Source: Ophthalmolycus amberensis
Taxonomy: Eukaryota > Chordata > Actinopteri > Perciformes > Zoarcidae
Assembly (NCBI GenBank): GCA_024529925.1
Contig: JAFEUB010001529.1
Coordinates: 434,001 to 498,000 of the forward strand
Direction: 5' to 3'
DNA: 64,000 nt
The notes under the pieces were generated by a model. It ran no database searches and was not told where the DNA came from. It saw nothing but the letters and a program-made list of their open reading frames with translations. This document shows, piece by piece, positions 61,701 to 64,000 of the stretch; position 1 is the first letter of the stretch, and the number at the start of each line of letters is the position of its first letter. A program made the position numbers and the translations under genes.

Positions 61701-64000
61701 CAAGCCACGACTGTAGCCCGGCTGTGCATGTACTATATGGAAGATGTGACTTCATCAATCGCTCAAAACTCACAGATTTATTCAATTTCTCCCTTTCCCT
61801 CAGATTTCATTCTGGCTCTGGTATAATGGGAACACTAACGAGACTTACCGTGGTTTGTAACCATAAATAGAAACACAAGTTCTGGTGTTTTGGGTAGTAA
61901 TCACTCTGCTTTCCACACTCCACAACATAGCATTTCATGAAAACCAATAGCAACATGTGTCAAACCAAACTGGGAGCACAGACAAGCCTGGATTATTTAC
62001 TGTAACGTAGGAAGGGATGAGCTGAGGACAAAAAAAGGAGCAGTTCTGGTTCCAACAAATTTCCAAATTGCATTACACTGTAGCTGTTTGTGCTCTTTCT
62101 CAAAACTCACATCAGGTTATCATATCTGCGGGATATCCTAAAAGCTACGAGCACGAGCATTTGTCGCCCAGAGAGAGGCAGTAAGCATGCGTGGTGAGAC
62201 CTTTGACCCCAACAGTAAAAGGAGGCGTCATGAACACCCCGCAAACTGCCCGCACAGCACGGGGCGAAGGGCAGAGCGTCTTGGTTAAAGGCTCCCACGC
62301 TTGTAAAACGCTCAGAAATAGCATGTGAGCATCTACAGCCGTACAAACGCGTAGGGTTTCTCCTGACATCACTCCGACGATTTGGATGCACTTCTTTGGG
62401 ATCAGAGTGAAAAACACATACTCATAGAGATTGGTCTCTGCTGGGCATTAACACTGCGAGGTAATGGGTTTGATTCCCACTGAGGACATCCGCAAAAGAC
62501 ACAGACTGATGACAGGCTGACAGGAGGACTTTACCGTTTCAAGTAGATAACCAAAGTGTCAAACTATGTCACTGTTATTTTGGCATTAGCTGCACTAACT
62601 GTGGTTAGTAATTTGTGCCTGTTCTGTTCTGTTAGGGGTCACTCCAGGCCCTCTTTAAACAGCTCAGAAATCACACTGAGTTATGGCTGATTGTACCAAG
62701 TACCAGCTTTAAATTTGAACAATTTAATAGGAATTTGCTAATAAACATGGTTTTGAGCTGGTGACATTGTCCACTACAGCAAGTGATGATTTACTTCTGT
62801 TTTGAGGTCTCAGACAGAGCCAGCCCTGAGCAATATGGGGCCCTTGGCAAGATTTTAGCTTGTGTCCCATGCAGGCAACCTGGGAAATAGGGCCTATTTA
62901 ATAGGGTTAGGGTTTGTTATAATGTTTTTTGTATTATTTCTATATAACAGTAATACAATTGTATTAGTAAAGAATTCGAAATTTACAAAACTTTTTTCTT
63001 CCCACATTTGGGGCATCTCTAGAAGTCGCCTATATCACCTATGCTTAGGACCGCTCTGGTCTATATGTAAATATATATATATATATTTTAATTATTATTT
63101 TACTTATACAGCGAAATAATTATGTTTTTTGCTCATTTCTTTATTTTGTCATCCTCATCAAATGTGCAAACGCATTGTGGCAAAGTGAAGGGTTTCTACC
63201 TTTTGAGTTTTAATAATAAGATAAGAAAAGACCAAAAATATGTAAAGGAAATCGTCATTATCATTTTTGCACAAAGCGTAGGACTTGGATAAAACATTCA
63301 TGATGACTACGTCAACTTGACTTCTCCAAACCCACAACAACTCTAATTCAAACTGCTTTTTTGCCCCCAAACATCCAAGTGCTCACACAAAATATCACAA
63401 GAGTAACTCAACCTGCATTTTCTCCATTGACAGATTCCAACGTTTATATGAAATTGATAGCTATGCAGTTTAGAGTCATATAAAGCTGGCACAGACATCC
63501 TCATCCAAACCTTGGCACTGCAAAAGTTTGCATTAAAGACCTCAGGCACCTCACCGGCCTCATTAATCATCAGCAAACACCAGGTGAGCTAAAACTAACC
63601 GAGCAGAGCCACAGGCAGCGACAGGCTAATTCAGGCTTGCAGTCTATCCCTAATAAGAGTTCCAAGTACATCTTTATAGTCCCAGGACAGGCCTGACTCA
63701 CCGAGTCTTCCACTCGGAAGGAAATCTAATCCCACAAGTAGCCTGTGAATGTGCAGTGGAAAAATAAACCGCTCAGAGAGCAAGCAGAGCCACAGTGAAA
63801 ACAGCCACACTGTAAATACTTCCACTCAGCAGATGGACCACAGGATCATGGGGCCGCACCGACAGTCCGAGTTATGGAGTGACACCGTCCACTGCTGCAT
63901 ATAAACACTAGAAAATGTTTGTGTATGAGTACCAGGCTTACTTACATCTACAGCCGTCAATTTAGATGTCTTAACCCAATCTACTTTAACCACCAAGTCC
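61701..64000. other. probable thsd4 intron or upstream region, no gene recognised
   Basis: No exon could be supported on either strand. A tRNA-like box (GGTTTGATTCC near 62468) and an AT run at about 63068-63085 are the only marks. Confidence 0.4.

Overview
This is nuclear DNA from a bony fish, most likely a percomorph teleost. The genes have many short exons with GT/AG introns. Between and inside them lie repeat types common in teleost genomes: L2-type LINE ends, hAT MITEs with 8-bp target duplications, a solo LTR, and CA, GT and GAG microsatellites. There are no bacterial-type operons and no CRISPR array.

Layout. Positions 1-25114 hold no gene I can support. They contain decayed transposons: an L2-type LINE 3' end at 1350-1996, a dead reverse transcriptase fragment at 5760-6200, two copies of one composite element, a solo LTR at 15085-15392, and several other interspersed repeats. 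Positions 25115-37379 (+) carry a complete prolidase gene, pepd. Its 15 coding exons join without a break into 495 residues, and all five metal ligands are visible. From about 39415 to 40760 lies a decayed, direct partial duplication of pepd that includes intron sequence. Positions 42588-50805 (-) carry the 3' eleven coding exons of a THSD4/ADAMTSL6-type extracellular-matrix gene: end of the Cys-rich module, spacer, six thrombospondin type-1 repeats and a PLAC domain. Its 5' exons are not recognisable before the window ends, so 50806-64000 is probably a long intron of that gene. This intron is rich in nested transposons, mainly at 59.28-61.7 kb.

The two genes converge tail to tail. I see no functional link: one encodes a cytosolic dipeptidase that releases proline or hydroxyproline, the other a secreted microfibril-associated protein.

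I found no previously undescribed multi-gene system. The observations most worth checking are two separate one-base length anomalies in thsd4 exons, the pepd partial duplication beside a degenerate minisatellite, a perfect 38-bp palindrome with a 3-nt spacer at 53898-53976, and two oppositely oriented hAT MITEs with perfect target duplications, one in each gene region.
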